This document shows, one piece after another, positions 6,974 to 15,862 of a stretch of DNA of 64,000 nucleotides. A program made the position numbers and the translations under genes. Position 1 is the stretch's first letter. Every line of letters begins with the position of its first letter. The notes beneath the pieces are model-generated. The model was not told the DNA's origin and made no database searches. It saw only the letters and a program-made list of their open reading frames with translations. Source of the DNA: Bacteroidota bacterium (GTDB lineage Bacteria; Bacteroidota; Bacteroidia; AKYH767-A; OLB10); the NCBI GenBank assembly GCA_023251535.1, contig JAHEYP010000009.1:36009-100008 (forward strand). Reading direction: 5' to 3'.

Positions 6974-9900
6974 TCAGTCCTCAATACTTTGGAAGTACGA
7001 ATTAACTAAGTTTTTGTAAAAGGTTGTGAAATTTGGCGGGATGGTTTTCAACAATTCCGTTTCTTTTAATTTCAAGCGTTTGTATTCCTCAAATTGAGGA
7101 GGAACACGGGTAATATTGCGACCTTGATTTGACTCTCTTTTCTCTTCCATCTCTCTTTCTTTCTCTGCTTTTTCAGATTCTAAAAGTCGAGTAAGGATCT
7201 CTTGCTGACGCATCATTGTCATCTCATTGATGCGCTTATTAACAATATCTTTCTCGGTTTCTTCCATTTGCTGAGCAATTTTCTGCAAATCTCCGAGTTT
7301 TCCTTTGCCGTCTTTGTTACTTTCTTTGTCTAACTGCTGTATGGCATTTCGTAAAGCTTCCTGTTGCGCAGCCATTCTAGCTAACTCTTCACTCATTCCG
7401 CCTTGACCACCTTGGCTTCCTTTTTCACCGGGTTTCTTACCCTTTTCCAACTTACCCTTCATATCCTGAAGTTGCTTGGCTAACTTCTCCTGCATCTTTT
7501 TTACATCTCCGGCCGATGGTCCCGGTTTCGGTTGACCTTGTCCGGGTTTCTTGCAAGCAGAATTACTTGGCATCTGCTGCATCATTTGCTGCTGCTGTTG
7601 ATCGAGCGACTCACTTAGGAGCAAAGCTAAATTATTTACGGCAGTCATGATGTACTGCTGATTAGCTCTAGCTACTTGGACTTGTCTTTCCTGTAAATTA
7701 GCAATTGCTTTTTCTGTATTCGCATGAATATCAGTTATTTGCTCATTTACGGTAGAAGAAATCTTCATTACACGCTTACTCAAAGCTAGTAAAGAATCTT
7801 CAAGAACCTTAGCATCATCCTTTAGTTTTCTTTGCTGCTGCGACATTTTCAAGAACTTAGGATTATTGACATCCACTGTTTTAAGGTCTTCCATCAACGC
7901 TTCCTGATCGAAAGAGAAGCGTAAAAGGTTCTCGAGTAATGCACGCATAGCGTTCATATCCTCTTCGGCTTGTTCCTGCTGTTCTTCTTTCTGATTCTGA
8001 TTGATCTTATCGGCAAGATCTTTCATCTTCTTTGCAGCGCTCTTTTGGCTTTTCGATGCTTTTGAATTTTGCTTCTGCGAAAGTTGTTGTTCGCTATTCT
8101 GCATATCCTCATCAATCGACTGCTGCTCTTTATCGAAATCCTTCAGATCTTGACTGTATTCCAGTTCTTCGTTTTTCTTTTCAATATCGTCTAAACTCTT
8201 CTTCAGATCTTCGAACTCCTTATTAAGTTCTTTTTGATCTTCCTTCATTTTATCGGAGTCGGCATTCTTATCGTCTGTTTTCTCCGCCAGCTTTTCCTGG
8301 TCTTTCGATAACTGCTCTAATTGATCGGCAGTTTCTTTCATCTTCTCTTCCAGCTCTAGTTGCTTATAAAGTTCAAGTGTACGTTCCAGTTGTTTCTCGA
8401 GATCTTTATTATCGAGTTTCATCTGATCCATTTTCTCTTGCAATTTCTCCTTATTGACTTCGGCCATTAGTTTTTCTAATTCCTCCATCATCTTCTTCAT
8501 CTCCGGCGACATTAACTTTTCGAAGAGATCTTGCAGCTGCTGTTGTTTTTCGGCAAGGGTAGGGTCGTCTTTCTTCAGCTCGTTTTGCTGTTGATTATTT
8601 TTTGCATTGCGATCCTTCAGCTCTTCCATTTTCTTCTCGAGCTCTTTCTGTTGCTTCAGGACATCATTGATTTTTTTCTTGTCTTCGAAATCAAGACTTT
8701 TCTTATTCAACAAATCGCGTTGAATAGCATCAAGATTTTTTTGAAGGTCTTTCGCTTTTTTAATCGACGCTTCCATATCATCTTTCAATGCCTTATTTTT
8801 TTGCTCGGCATCTTTAGCTAATTCGCCAAGAGAAGGAGCTTTAAAAACATTTGATTGAGAGCGGGCACTCTTCGGACCTTTCACTCCATCGTTATCCCAT
8901 ACTTCGAAATAGTATTCTAGTTCATCGCCAGCTTTTAATCCTATCTGACTTAAATCCCAATAATGAAAAAACTGTTCTTGTGTAGAATGATTAATTGGAA
9001 TATTAAGTGTGATTGGGTTTTCATTTGCAGGTTCACCTTCACGTTTTATGAAACGATATTTAAACTGCAATTTACTTAAGCCATAATCATCGCGTGATAA
9101 TCCTCGGAAATAAACACGTTGATAAGAAGCCGAATCACGTTGTTCATCCACTTGAATAGAAGGAACCTGATCAGAGATTACCGTAATTGAATATTGCATG
9201 GAATCTTTTCCTTGCATAAAACTATTACTACTTCTTATGGTATATTGAGTACTTTGTAAGAAACGATGATTGAAGCTATATTTATTTTCTTCTTGTTGAG
9301 CTAAGGTATAAGCAGTATCAGAAAAACGAATATTTAAGCTAGAAGTATTTTGAGTTCCGAAATCCCATGTTACACGTGTCCCTGCAGGAATCAAAAGATC
9401 TCCAGTATTTTTAACTGTTTCATTTTTCTTTCCAAGGTAAGCGGGATAATCGAGTGCGATTCCGAAATTTACGATTACTGGATTAGGCACAGCTTTTAAA
9501 ACAAAATCATTTGAATTAAAACCGTCGGCTAATAAACGAAAAGGAACATCACCTTGAATATTTCTGAACGTATAGTTAAACGTCAATTTACTTTGTTTCT
9601 CGAGACGGAAAGTATTTCCACTTACTTCCACATATACTTCCTGCGGAATTTCCTTTCCCGTCATTTTTACCTCTACAGTAAAATCATCGAACTGTGTTGC
9701 CTGTAAAGATTTGTTAAGGATATTAAATTCGAACGGTGCCGGTTTTTTAAACGAAGTATTATGTTGAAGTAAACGCTTTGTTGAATCGGTTAATAAACTA
9801 GGAGCCGTAAACAACATCGCAATAAAAATCACAAAAGGAATTGCGGCATAGCGCAAGTATTTTTTATTCGTACCAAGATCGATTGCATTTGTAAATGCTA

Positions 9901-10339
9901 CGGGACGAAGTTCTGAACTCTTTTGTTGAATGGATGCATAAACTAAATCAAGGTTTACCGATTGCTCAGACTTTTGCGTTTGATCGTGTAACTGTAAAGT
10001 GTTTATGAGTTTATCTTTGATATCAACGAAATGTTCACCAACAATTTTTGCTGCCTCCTCGTGACTGATAATTTTTCCGATGCGATTTAAATGGAAGAGA
10101 GGAGTGAGCACCAATTTCCACAATACGAAAGCGGTAGATAAAACATAACACCAAAAGAGAAGAGATCGTACTGTTGTACTGAACCAAGCAAATGATTCTA
10201 ATAAAGTAACAGCTAGATAAAAACCGAGTAACAACGTAAAGGCATAGATCGCCCCACGTATTAATTGGTTCTTATAATACTTCTTGATGAAAGCGTCTAG
10301 CTTCCCTATCAACTCACGATAATTCGATTCAACCTGCAT
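6974..10339 (-). CDS. DUF4175-type large membrane-anchored coiled-coil protein
   Basis: 1121 residues. Hydrophobic segments near residues 25-50, 55-78 and 165-185 anchor the N-terminus in the inner membrane. A beta-rich region follows (about 190-500) with the motif YYFEVWDNDGVKGPKSARS. Residues about 510-1000 are a very long Lys/Glu/Gln-rich coiled coil with poly-Gln stretches (DQQQQQMMQQMP) and then a Gly/Lys-rich hinge. This layout and the downstream ATP-binding protein, ybeY and mnmG are the usual setting of the Bacteroidota DUF4175 family. Its function is not established; a structural or envelope role is only an inference. It heads the minus-strand operon with 80 bp upstream. The charged repeats generate many false open frames on the other strand. 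Confidence 0.85.
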   Translation of the reverse strand: MQVESNYRELIGKLDAFIKKYYKNQLIRGAIYAFTLLLGFYLAVTLLESFAWFSTTVRSLLFWCYVLSTAFVLWKLVLTPLFHLNRIGKIISHEEAAKIVGEHFVDIKDKLINTLQLHDQTQKSEQSVNLDLVYASIQQKSSELRPVAFTNAIDLGTNKKYLRYAAIPFVIFIAMLFTAPSLLTDSTKRLLQHNTSFKKPAPFEFNILNKSLQATQFDDFTVEVKMTGKEIPQEVYVEVSGNTFRLEKQSKLTFNYTFRNIQGDVPFRLLADGFNSNDFVLKAVPNPVIVNFGIALDYPAYLGKKNETVKNTGDLLIPAGTRVTWDFGTQNTSSLNIRFSDTAYTLAQQEENKYSFNHRFLQSTQYTIRSSNSFMQGKDSMQYSITVISDQVPSIQVDEQRDSASYQRVYFRGLSRDDYGLSKLQFKYRFIKREGEPANENPITLNIPINHSTQEQFFHYWDLSQIGLKAGDELEYYFEVWDNDGVKGPKSARSQSNVFKAPSLGELAKDAEQKNKALKDDMEASIKKAKDLQKNLDAIQRDLLNKKSLDFEDKKKINDVLKQQKELEKKMEELKDRNAKNNQQQNELKKDDPTLAEKQQQLQDLFEKLMSPEMKKMMEELEKLMAEVNKEKLQEKMDQMKLDNKDLEKQLERTLELYKQLELEEKMKETADQLEQLSKDQEKLAEKTDDKNADSDKMKEDQKELNKEFEDLKKSLDDIEKKNEELEYSQDLKDFDKEQQSIDEDMQNSEQQLSQKQNSKASKSQKSAAKKMKDLADKINQNQKEEQQEQAEEDMNAMRALLENLLRFSFDQEALMEDLKTVDVNNPKFLKMSQQQRKLKDDAKVLEDSLLALSKRVMKISSTVNEQITDIHANTEKAIANLQERQVQVARANQQYIMTAVNNLALLLSESLDQQQQQMMQQMPSNSACKKPGQGQPKPGPSAGDVKKMQEKLAKQLQDMKGKLEKGKKPGEKGSQGGQGGMSEELARMAAQQEALRNAIQQLDKESNKDGKGKLGDLQKIAQQMEETEKDIVNKRINEMTMMRQQEILTRLLESEKAEKEREMEEKRESNQGRNITRVPPQFEEYKRLKLKETELLKTIPPNFTTFYKNLVNSYFQSIED

Positions 10340-10419
10340 CTATACAAAATTAACAATAACGTTTGTTTAAATAACAACGTCTTATGTTCTTAATTCGTAC
10401 GTTATAAACAAGTAAAAGT

Positions 10420-11301
10420 TTACACTCCCAGACGACCAAATACCCCTAAAGGTAAATTTACTCCTGAAGTAGCTGGTAAAAATATCTCACCCCATTGAGC
10501 AGAATCGGCTCTTTTACCAAAGGCTTCTTGTACTAAATTCTGAATTATAAGTGCTGAAAATCCGAGTGAATAGGTGTTTAATACAAGGAAAGAGTCCTGA
10601 GGTTCAAGTATTTGAGCTACTCCATGAATCATTTCATTGATCATTTCCTCAAGTTTCCAGTTCTCACCGTTGGGTCCGTGGCCATAAGCCGGAGGATCGA
10701 GAATAATACCATTGTATTTTTTTCCACGTTTTACCTCTCTACGAACAAAAGTCATGGCATCTTCCACTAACCAGCGGATATTATCGAGATTACTCAACTC
10801 CATATTCTCTTTCGACCAAGAAACCACCTGTTTAATAGAATCGAGGTGAATAACATCGGCACCAGCAGCTTTAGCAGCCAAAGAAGCCCCACCTGTATAA
10901 GCGAAGAGGTTCAATACTTTAGGTTGATCTACCGTTTTTTTAATCTTAGTAACCTGGTTATAGATAAAGTCCCAGTTTACCGACTGCTCAGGGAAGATCC
11001 CTACATGTTTAAAAGAAGTTAATCCCAAACGGAAGACAATGTCGTGATTCCCGACATGATACTTCACCTTCCATTGATCGGGCATTTCCTTGAATTTCTT
11101 CCAAGTTCCTGCTGAACTCGATTTAGAGATAAACTTAACATGAGCACGTTTTTCCCATTCTTTATAATCCATGCGTCGTCTCCAAACTGCTTGAGGTTCA
11201 GGACGAATAGTGATATATTTACCGAAACGTTCCAGCTTTTCGAACTCACCGCAATCGATTAATTCGTAGTCAGGAAAGTGAGTAGGGGATAATAGTTGCA
11301 T
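10420..11301 (-). CDS. Class I SAM methyltransferase, RlmI-like (COG1092 type)
   Basis: Cytoplasmic methyltransferase of the group that includes 23S rRNA m5C methyltransferases. Motif I is VLNLFAYTGGAS (residues 129-140), followed by an acidic residue after strand two (HLDSIKQVV). The catalytic-type motif LDPPAYGHGPNGE lies at about 201-213. No PUA domain is seen at the N-terminus, so it is shorter (293 residues) than E. coli RlmI, and the RNA target is uncertain. The ATG at 11299-11301 is the first in frame. It is the last minus-strand gene before the candidate replication origin and is transcribed away from it. Confidence 0.85.
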   Translation of the reverse strand: MQLLSPTHFPDYELIDCGEFEKLERFGKYITIRPEPQAVWRRRMDYKEWEKRAHVKFISKSSSAGTWKKFKEMPDQWKVKYHVGNHDIVFRLGLTSFKHVGIFPEQSVNWDFIYNQVTKIKKTVDQPKVLNLFAYTGGASLAAKAAGADVIHLDSIKQVVSWSKENMELSNLDNIRWLVEDAMTFVRREVKRGKKYNGIILDPPAYGHGPNGENWKLEEMINEMIHGVAQILEPQDSFLVLNTYSLGFSALIIQNLVQEAFGKRADSAQWGEIFLPATSGVNLPLGVFGRLGV

Positions 11302-11436
11302 GCTGCAAAATTAGAATAAAAGACACAATGTGAATGATTTAACCCATGAATTGTAAAAATCAATGATTACTAATAACTAGATTATATAGATAATTAATAA
11401 TCAAAAAAGTTATTCTTAACATTCATTTTTAATGAG

Positions 11437-11445
11437 TTATGCACA
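11437..11445 (+). promoter_or_regulatory. DnaA box, exact TTATNCACA match
   Basis: TTATGCACA in the left, most AT-rich part of the candidate oriC. Confidence 0.65.
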
Positions 11446-11645
11446 TAAATAATCAAAGAAAGTCATATATTTGAGAGTGAAAAAGGGATAAAACAGTCAC
11501 CGGTAACAACATTGTTCATATGCATGTTAATATCTCCGAAATCTGTTAGGAATTATATGAAAAGAATATTTGGAATTCCGAATTGAGCTGTGCTTATATT
11601 TCCACATCGGACTACCAAATATAACGGGGGTTGATTTACCAAAGG

Positions 11646-11666
11646 TTATCCACGTTATAATCCACA
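11646..11666 (+). promoter_or_regulatory. Pair of tandem DnaA-like boxes
   Basis: TTATCCACG (11646-11654) and TAATCCACA (11658-11666) lie in the same direction, 12 bp apart start to start, each with one mismatch to TTATCCACA. Close tandem spacing is typical of cooperative DnaA binding at origins. Confidence 0.62.
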
Positions 11667-11771
11667 AAAAAAGAAGGATTTCGACAAAAACTAATGAACG
11701 TCAAGAGTAATTAACAACTGTTAATATCCTAAACGCTTTCTTCATTATCAATCATTTAAGCAGATGATAAC

Positions 11772-11780
11772 TGTGTATAG
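11772..11780 (-). promoter_or_regulatory. DnaA-like box, one mismatch
   Basis: Reads CTATACACA on the minus strand; E. coli oriC contains a TTATACACA box. Confidence 0.45.
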
Positions 11781-11954
11781 ACCGTTAATAACCTTTCATA
11801 ACGATTCGAATCAAGTAAAAGGGAATAATAATATCAACCGAACTAACACCCTATTATAAACAAAACATCTTTTTAAAATTAAAATAATATTTAATGGTAA
11901 TGTGTGTTAAGAAAAAGAAACGGGCATTTTTTAAATTTTGACCGCCTGACGGGG

Positions 11955-11962
11955 TATCTTTG
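11955..11962 (+). promoter_or_regulatory. Bacteroidota-type -7 element TATCTTTG
   Basis: Matches TAnnTTTG exactly. A TTTG at 11937-11940 could be the -33 element but the gap of 14 bp is short. It would start transcripts just before a 36-codon open frame and read on towards nadA. Confidence 0.4.
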
Positions 11963-11967
11963 TCAAC

Positions 11968-12078
11968 ATGACGGCTTTAAACAACAAAAAATCTCTTGCG
12001 GGTCTTCCGGCCGAAGTCAGAAGGCCTAATTTTTTAAAATTTTTCGGGGCTGACGCCCTATTTTCGTGGGTTCAATAA
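11968..12078 (+). CDS. Possible 36-residue leader peptide or chance open frame
   Basis: The frame begins MTALNNKKSLAGLPAEVRRP and ends in SWVQ. It starts with ATG six bases after the TATCTTTG element, so a transcript from there would be nearly leaderless. The local base composition is richer in GC than the rest of the origin gap. I do not recognise the peptide. It may be a short leader of the nadA transcript or mean nothing. Confidence 0.2.
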   Translation: MTALNNKKSLAGLPAEVRRPNFLKFFGADALFSWVQ

Positions 12079-12085
12079 ACCTACG

Positions 12086-12093
12086 TAGTTTTG
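12086..12093 (+). promoter_or_regulatory. Probable nadA promoter (-7 element TAGTTTTG)
   Basis: Exact TAnnTTTG match 77 bp before the nadA ATG, with a TTTTCG at 12061-12066 placed 19 bp upstream as a weak -33 element. The exact DnaA box at 12139 would lie in the resulting untranslated leader. Confidence 0.5.
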
Positions 12094-12138
12094 CAATTAC
12101 AAAAAGAAATTTTCCGCCGGGATTTCCGTTTTAATTTC

Positions 12139-12147
12139 TGTGGATAA
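12139..12147 (-). promoter_or_regulatory. DnaA box, exact TTATCCACA match
   Basis: The perfect consensus box on the minus strand, 24 bp before the nadA start codon. It could belong to the origin, or make nadA respond to DnaA, or both. Confidence 0.65.
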
Positions 12148-12170
12148 CAACTGAAGAAATACATACCCCA

Positions 12171-13163
12171 ATGATTACCCAAAACGAATTAGAGCGCGTA
12201 GGATACGTTAAAGAGCAGGTGAGCGCGCGTCTAGATCTTTTCGAAGAGATAAAACGGCTTAAAGCCGAAAAAAACGCCATTATCTTGGCGCATTACTACC
12301 AGGATGGCGATATTCAAGATATTGCCGACTATATTGGCGACAGTTTAGGATTGGCACAACAGGCCGAAAAAACGAAAGCCGACATTATTGTTTTCGCTGG
12401 TGTTCACTTTATGGCAGAAACGGCGAAACTGCTAAATCCCAATAAAAAGGTGGTTATGCCAGATTTTAGAGCTGGCTGTTCATTAGCCGATTCTTGTCCC
12501 CCGGCCGACTTCAAAAAGTTCAAAGACGCCCACCCCGACCATATTGTAATCAGCTACATCAACTGTACGGCTGCCATTAAAGCATTAAGTGATATTATAT
12601 GTACATCGAGCAATGCGGTGCAGATCGTTGAAAGTTTACCGAAAGATCAAAAGATCATTTTTGCTCCCGATAAAAACCTTGGCGCTTACGTAGCGAAAAA
12701 AACAGGCCGGGATTTAGTATTGTGGGATGGAGCATGCATGGTGCACGAAATTTTCTCGCTGCAAAAAATCGCGAAGCTAAAAGTGGAACATCCTGATGCA
12801 TTATTGTTAGCACATCCAGAATGTGAAGAGCCAATTTTAAAAATCGCCGACTTCGTCGGATCAACAACAGGCATTTTAAAATTTGCGAAAGAGAATAGCG
12901 CAAAAACATTTATTGTAGCCACCGAGAGCGGAATATTGCACCAAATGCAAAAAAATTGTCCTGAGAAAACATTTATTCCGGCGCCACCAGACAACAATTG
13001 TGCATGCAACGATTGTCCACATATGAAACTAAATACTTTAGAAAAAGTATATTTATGCATGAAACACGAGTTGCCCGAAGTAAATATTGATCCGCAACTT
13101 CAAGCTCCTGCATTAAAATCGCTGAAGCGCATGCTGGAAATTTCAGCATCACTCGGACTTTAA
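12171..13163 (+). CDS. nadA: Quinolinate synthase NadA
   Basis: NadA condenses iminoaspartate with dihydroxyacetone phosphate to give quinolinate, the first ring in de novo NAD synthesis, using a 4Fe-4S cluster. The 330 residues and signatures [38 protein letters not shown] and [15 protein letters not shown] are typical. Likely cluster ligands are C103, C189 (DGACMVHE) and one cysteine of the CACNDCPHM motif at 277-282. Start ATG at 12171. It is the first rightward gene after the candidate oriC. nadB and nadC are not in the window. The repeat protein gene follows 11 bp downstream, so the two may be co-transcribed. Confidence 0.96.
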   Translation: MITQNELERVGYVKEQVSARLDLFEEIKRLKAEKNAIILAHYYQDGDIQDIADYIGDSLGLAQQAEKTKADIIVFAGVHFMAETAKLLNPNKKVVMPDFRAGCSLADSCPPADFKKFKDAHPDHIVISYINCTAAIKALSDIICTSSNAVQIVESLPKDQKIIFAPDKNLGAYVAKKTGRDLVLWDGACMVHEIFSLQKIAKLKVEHPDALLLAHPECEEPILKIADFVGSTTGILKFAKENSAKTFIVATESGILHQMQKNCPEKTFIPAPPDNNCACNDCPHMKLNTLEKVYLCMKHELPEVNIDPQLQAPALKSLKRMLEISASLGL

Positions 13164-13174
13164 TAACATCCTTT

Positions 13175-14707
13175 ATGGTTAACGGTATAAGAAAAATCAA
13201 AAATTATCATTGGGCAGTAATATTGTTATTGCTTCCAGCTTTTGCATTTGCACAACCCGGCAATACGATTACCGACGGACCACAAAAATTTTATTATCCC
13301 GGAGGAAAAGTAAGCTCAGAAGGAAATTTTGTGAACGGACTACCCGAAGGCGTTTGGAAATCATATTATACTGATGGTATATTAAAATCGGAAGGAAACA
13401 GAGTTAACGGAAAGCTTGATGGTACGTGGAGTTTCTATGCCGAAAATGGAGTAAAGGCGAGTGAATATAATTACATCAACGGCATTGAAAACGGATGGGA
13501 AAAACAATTTTATCCCGACGGAAAATTGGCGAGCGAGCGATGGAAAAAAAACGGAGTAGCCGATAGTATTTCAAAAATTTATAGCGACAAAGGATTTCTT
13601 CAAAAAATAATTCTGTTGAAAGATGGCGCCGAAAATGGACTTGCGCGAGAATTTGCGGAAGACGGCAGAGTTATAACGGTAACGACTTACCGAAATGGGT
13701 TTTTTGTAAAAGAAGAAAAGATCAATCGTGTAGATAAATTCGGATTCAAGCAAGGAACATGGAAATCGTTTTACGACGACGGAAGCACCAAGGAAGATGG
13801 CACCTATAAAGACGACAAGAAAAATGGAGTTTTCAGATGGTACACAATAGAAGGAATTCTAAATAGAATGGAAATTTGGAAGAACGATGAATTAGTTCCA
13901 GATGAAGCTGTGAATGTAAAACTCGATATAAAGCGCGACTACTATAACAATGGTCGTCCGAAGTCGAGCGTGAATTTAATCAACGGAGTAAAAGAAGGAG
14001 TATATCGCGACTACGATAATTTAGGAACCATAACGGGATCGAAATTATACGACAAAGACAGAGTAATAGCAGAAGGAGGAATTGTTGACGCCAACGGGCA
14101 GCAGCAAGGAGAGTGGAAATATTTTTACGCTGATGGAAAAGTAAAATCGAAAGGATTTTTTAAAGACGGCAAGCGCGACGGACAGTGGACGTTTTATTAT
14201 CCGAATCAGAAAGTACAACAAACCGGAAGCTACAAAGACAATCAGCCGATCGGAAATTGGAAATGGTATTATGCCAACGAACAGTTATTGAGAGAAGAGA
14301 ATTACAAGAACGGGAAAGAAGACGGAGCCTCTGCGGAATACGACGAAGGCGGAAATGAAATTGCGAAGGGAAGTTATGCCGACGGCAAGAAAGAAGGCGC
14401 CTGGAAGCTTAAAAACGGCGAATACATAGCAGAAGGAAACTACGTAGAAGGCAATATGGATGGAATGTGGAAACAATTTTATCAAAGCGGAAAGATTGCC
14501 TTTGAAGGAGAATATTTCGAAGGACAAGAAAACGGCCTTCATAAATACTATTTTGACAACGGCAAGGTAAAAGAAGAAAGGACCTATCGCTTAGGACTAA
14601 AAGAAGGTATTTGGAAAGCCTACGACAGCACAGGCGAACTTTTACTATCAACCACCTATCGTGGAGGAGTGATGCAGAAGTTGGATGGAGTGAAGGTGGG
14701 GGAGTAG
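13175..14707 (+). CDS. Exported MORN-variant repeat protein (YwqK-like)
   Basis: 510 residues. A basic N-terminus and hydrophobic run (WAVILLLLPAFAFA, then QPG) form a signal peptide. The rest is about twenty repeats of roughly 22 residues of the form G-x-W-x-x-Y-Y-x-D-G-K-x-x-x-E-G-x-Y-x-x-G, the MORN_2 pattern annotated as YwqK-family antitoxin-like in many genomes. No toxin gene is nearby, so the antitoxin label should not be taken literally. Similar proteins in Bacteroidota sit in the envelope. There is no T9SS sorting domain. The stop codon touches the left arm of a palindromic element. Confidence 0.8.
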   Translation: MVNGIRKIKNYHWAVILLLLPAFAFAQPGNTITDGPQKFYYPGGKVSSEGNFVNGLPEGVWKSYYTDGILKSEGNRVNGKLDGTWSFYAENGVKASEYNYINGIENGWEKQFYPDGKLASERWKKNGVADSISKIYSDKGFLQKIILLKDGAENGLAREFAEDGRVITVTTYRNGFFVKEEKINRVDKFGFKQGTWKSFYDDGSTKEDGTYKDDKKNGVFRWYTIEGILNRMEIWKNDELVPDEAVNVKLDIKRDYYNNGRPKSSVNLINGVKEGVYRDYDNLGTITGSKLYDKDRVIAEGGIVDANGQQQGEWKYFYADGKVKSKGFFKDGKRDGQWTFYYPNQKVQQTGSYKDNQPIGNWKWYYANEQLLREENYKNGKEDGASAEYDEGGNEIAKGSYADGKKEGAWKLKNGEYIAEGNYVEGNMDGMWKQFYQSGKIAFEGEYFEGQENGLHKYYFDNGKVKEERTYRLGLKEGIWKAYDSTGELLLSTTYRGGVMQKLDGVKVGE

Positions 14708-14832
14708 CCTTCGAGAACCTCAGGGACTGAAGGTCACTTATGAAATTTTTATAAAGCAGGAGTCTTATTCGCTCTAGATACTACTGGTGTTTTAGTTTCT
14801 CCATACGGCCGGTGCCTGAGGTTCTCGAAGGC
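14707..14832. repeat. Palindromic intergenic element with 18-bp perfect inverted ends
   Basis: The left end GCCTTCGAGAACCTCAGG (14707-14724) and the right end CCTGAGGTTCTCGAAGGC (14815-14832) are perfect inverted repeats around a 90-bp AT-rich centre with no coding capacity. The left arm begins at the last base of the repeat-protein stop codon. The form fits a REP-like or MITE-like dispersed element. No second copy was noticed in the window. It could also act as a transcription barrier. Confidence 0.65.
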
Positions 14833-14885
14833 ACGTATTTCGCTTAAATAATCACACCAATAAAAAAAAGCTACAAGTTTTTTCT

Positions 14886-15020
14886 TTACTTGAAAATTAC
14901 CCATTCAAGCAACAACATTAAAATAGCAAAGACAATCAAAACGAATCTCATCACCCACGGATGTCGCCGATGCCATTGCATTTTTTCGTCCAGCGACATT
15001 TGGTCCCATTTTTTGTCCAT
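14886..15020 (-). CDS. Small single-pass membrane protein, 44 residues
   Basis: The frame reads MDKKWDQMSLDEKMQWHRRH at the start and then one hydrophobic helix, VMRFVLIVFAILMLLLEWVIF, ending in Lys. The charged amphipathic head followed by a single membrane helix is what small inner-membrane proteins look like, and a random frame is unlikely to give it. ATG at 15018-15020, stop at 14886-14888. It lies between the palindromic element and the GEVED protein gene, on the same strand as the latter and 53 bp downstream of its stop. Function unknown. Confidence 0.6.
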   Translation of the reverse strand: MDKKWDQMSLDEKMQWHRRHPWVMRFVLIVFAILMLLLEWVIFK

Positions 15021-15073
15021 TCTCTAAAAAGATTAAATACTGGCTTAATTTCGAATAGCCTCAAACGATTGTA

Positions 15074-15862
15074 TTATTCTACCGTCACTTTTTTCACAAT
15101 CTCTTTTCCGGAAATTGTTAATTTCAACAAATAAACGCCACTTGCAACTCCATTAAAAAACAGTTTCTTTTCGGCTACATCGAAAAGAGGTGAGCGTAAT
15201 CGTTTTCCGTCGAGTGTGTATAGAATAGCGTTTTCGATTGGCGAATTATTCTTAATTTGAATAAATCGTTTTGCGGGAATTGGAAACAGTTTTATATCAT
15301 CGGCCTGCACATTTTCTAATCCCGTGGTGCTTGCTTGAGTTGATACTAAATAGTCTTCTACTTCGCCCCACATATATTGCGACGAGCAAGCATCAATTAA
15401 TAATGGGCCTCCGTTTTGAACAATACTGCTATCGTCGGCTACAATAACACGTAAACCGGTATTGCCTGTGAAACCGATTGTCCATACAGGGAATACATCA
15501 GCGAATAAGGTGTCGCCGGGAGCTACTAGTCCGCTAGCGATATATTCAAAAGCCCCAAAGCTTCCATCATGGTTATAATCGATATAAGCCGTTACATAAC
15601 GATAGCGCGACGAAGGCGAAACACTAATTTCGATTGGATAAGTCACGCCAAAGGCGAAAGCTCCCAAGCTCCCATATTGGATATAATGCGGAAAAGGAAC
15701 CTGCGTATTTCCTGTATAATTCGAGTAGTTTCCTAATCGGACATTCGTTATACAATGCGGATATTGAGAAGTAGAATCGGTAAAGGTATAAGGGCAATAC
15801 GGACCTTGTGCATTCACAGAAAAGCCTACGCATAAAAACAAGAGAAGTAAATACTGTTTCAT
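15074..15862 (-). CDS. Secreted GEVED-domain protein with T9SS sorting domain
   Basis: 262 residues. Signal peptide MKQYLLLLFLCVGFSVNA, then QGPYCPY. The central part carries the GEVED domain signature: AYIDYNHDGSFGAFEYIASG and, about 80 residues later, WGEVEDYLV. GEVED domains are common in secreted Bacteroidota proteases and adhesin-like proteins and are thought to be beta-sandwich accessory domains. The last 80 residues (IKLFPIPAKRFIQI, LDGKRLRS, ASGVYLLKLT, ending KKVTVE) form a T9SS type A sorting domain. It has no catalytic domain of its own. It runs against the general rightward direction of this arm. Confidence 0.8.
   Translation of the reverse strand: MKQYLLLLFLCVGFSVNAQGPYCPYTFTDSTSQYPHCITNVRLGNYSNYTGNTQVPFPHYIQYGSLGAFAFGVTYPIEISVSPSSRYRYVTAYIDYNHDGSFGAFEYIASGLVAPGDTLFADVFPVWTIGFTGNTGLRVIVADDSSIVQNGGPLLIDACSSQYMWGEVEDYLVSTQASTTGLENVQADDIKLFPIPAKRFIQIKNNSPIENAILYTLDGKRLRSPLFDVAEKKLFFNGVASGVYLLKLTISGKEIVKKVTVE

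Larger units (their letters stand above)
11302..12170. other. Candidate chromosomal replication origin (oriC)
   Basis: The 0.87-kb gap lies between divergent gene arms. DnaA boxes of the form TTATNCACA: exact at 11437-11445 (plus, TTATGCACA) and 12139-12147 (minus, TTATCCACA). One-mismatch boxes are at 11646-11654 (TTATCCACG), 11658-11666 (TAATCCACA) and 11772-11780 (minus, CTATACACA). Very AT-rich stretches at about 11340-11460 and 11870-11935 could serve as the unwinding element. Genes to the left read leftward and genes to the right read rightward, as expected where the leading strands diverge. dnaA and dnaN are not in the window, which is common in Bacteroidota. The right part also carries promoters for nadA. 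The function is inferred. Confidence 0.72.

Noticed and set aside
8531..8821. Plus-strand frame inside the DUF4175 gene
   Set aside because: Leu/Phe-rich shadow of the Lys/Glu/Gln coiled coil on the other strand.
13175..14707. Toxin-antitoxin module suggested by the YwqK-like repeat protein
   Set aside because: No toxin gene lies nearby, and the protein has a signal peptide.
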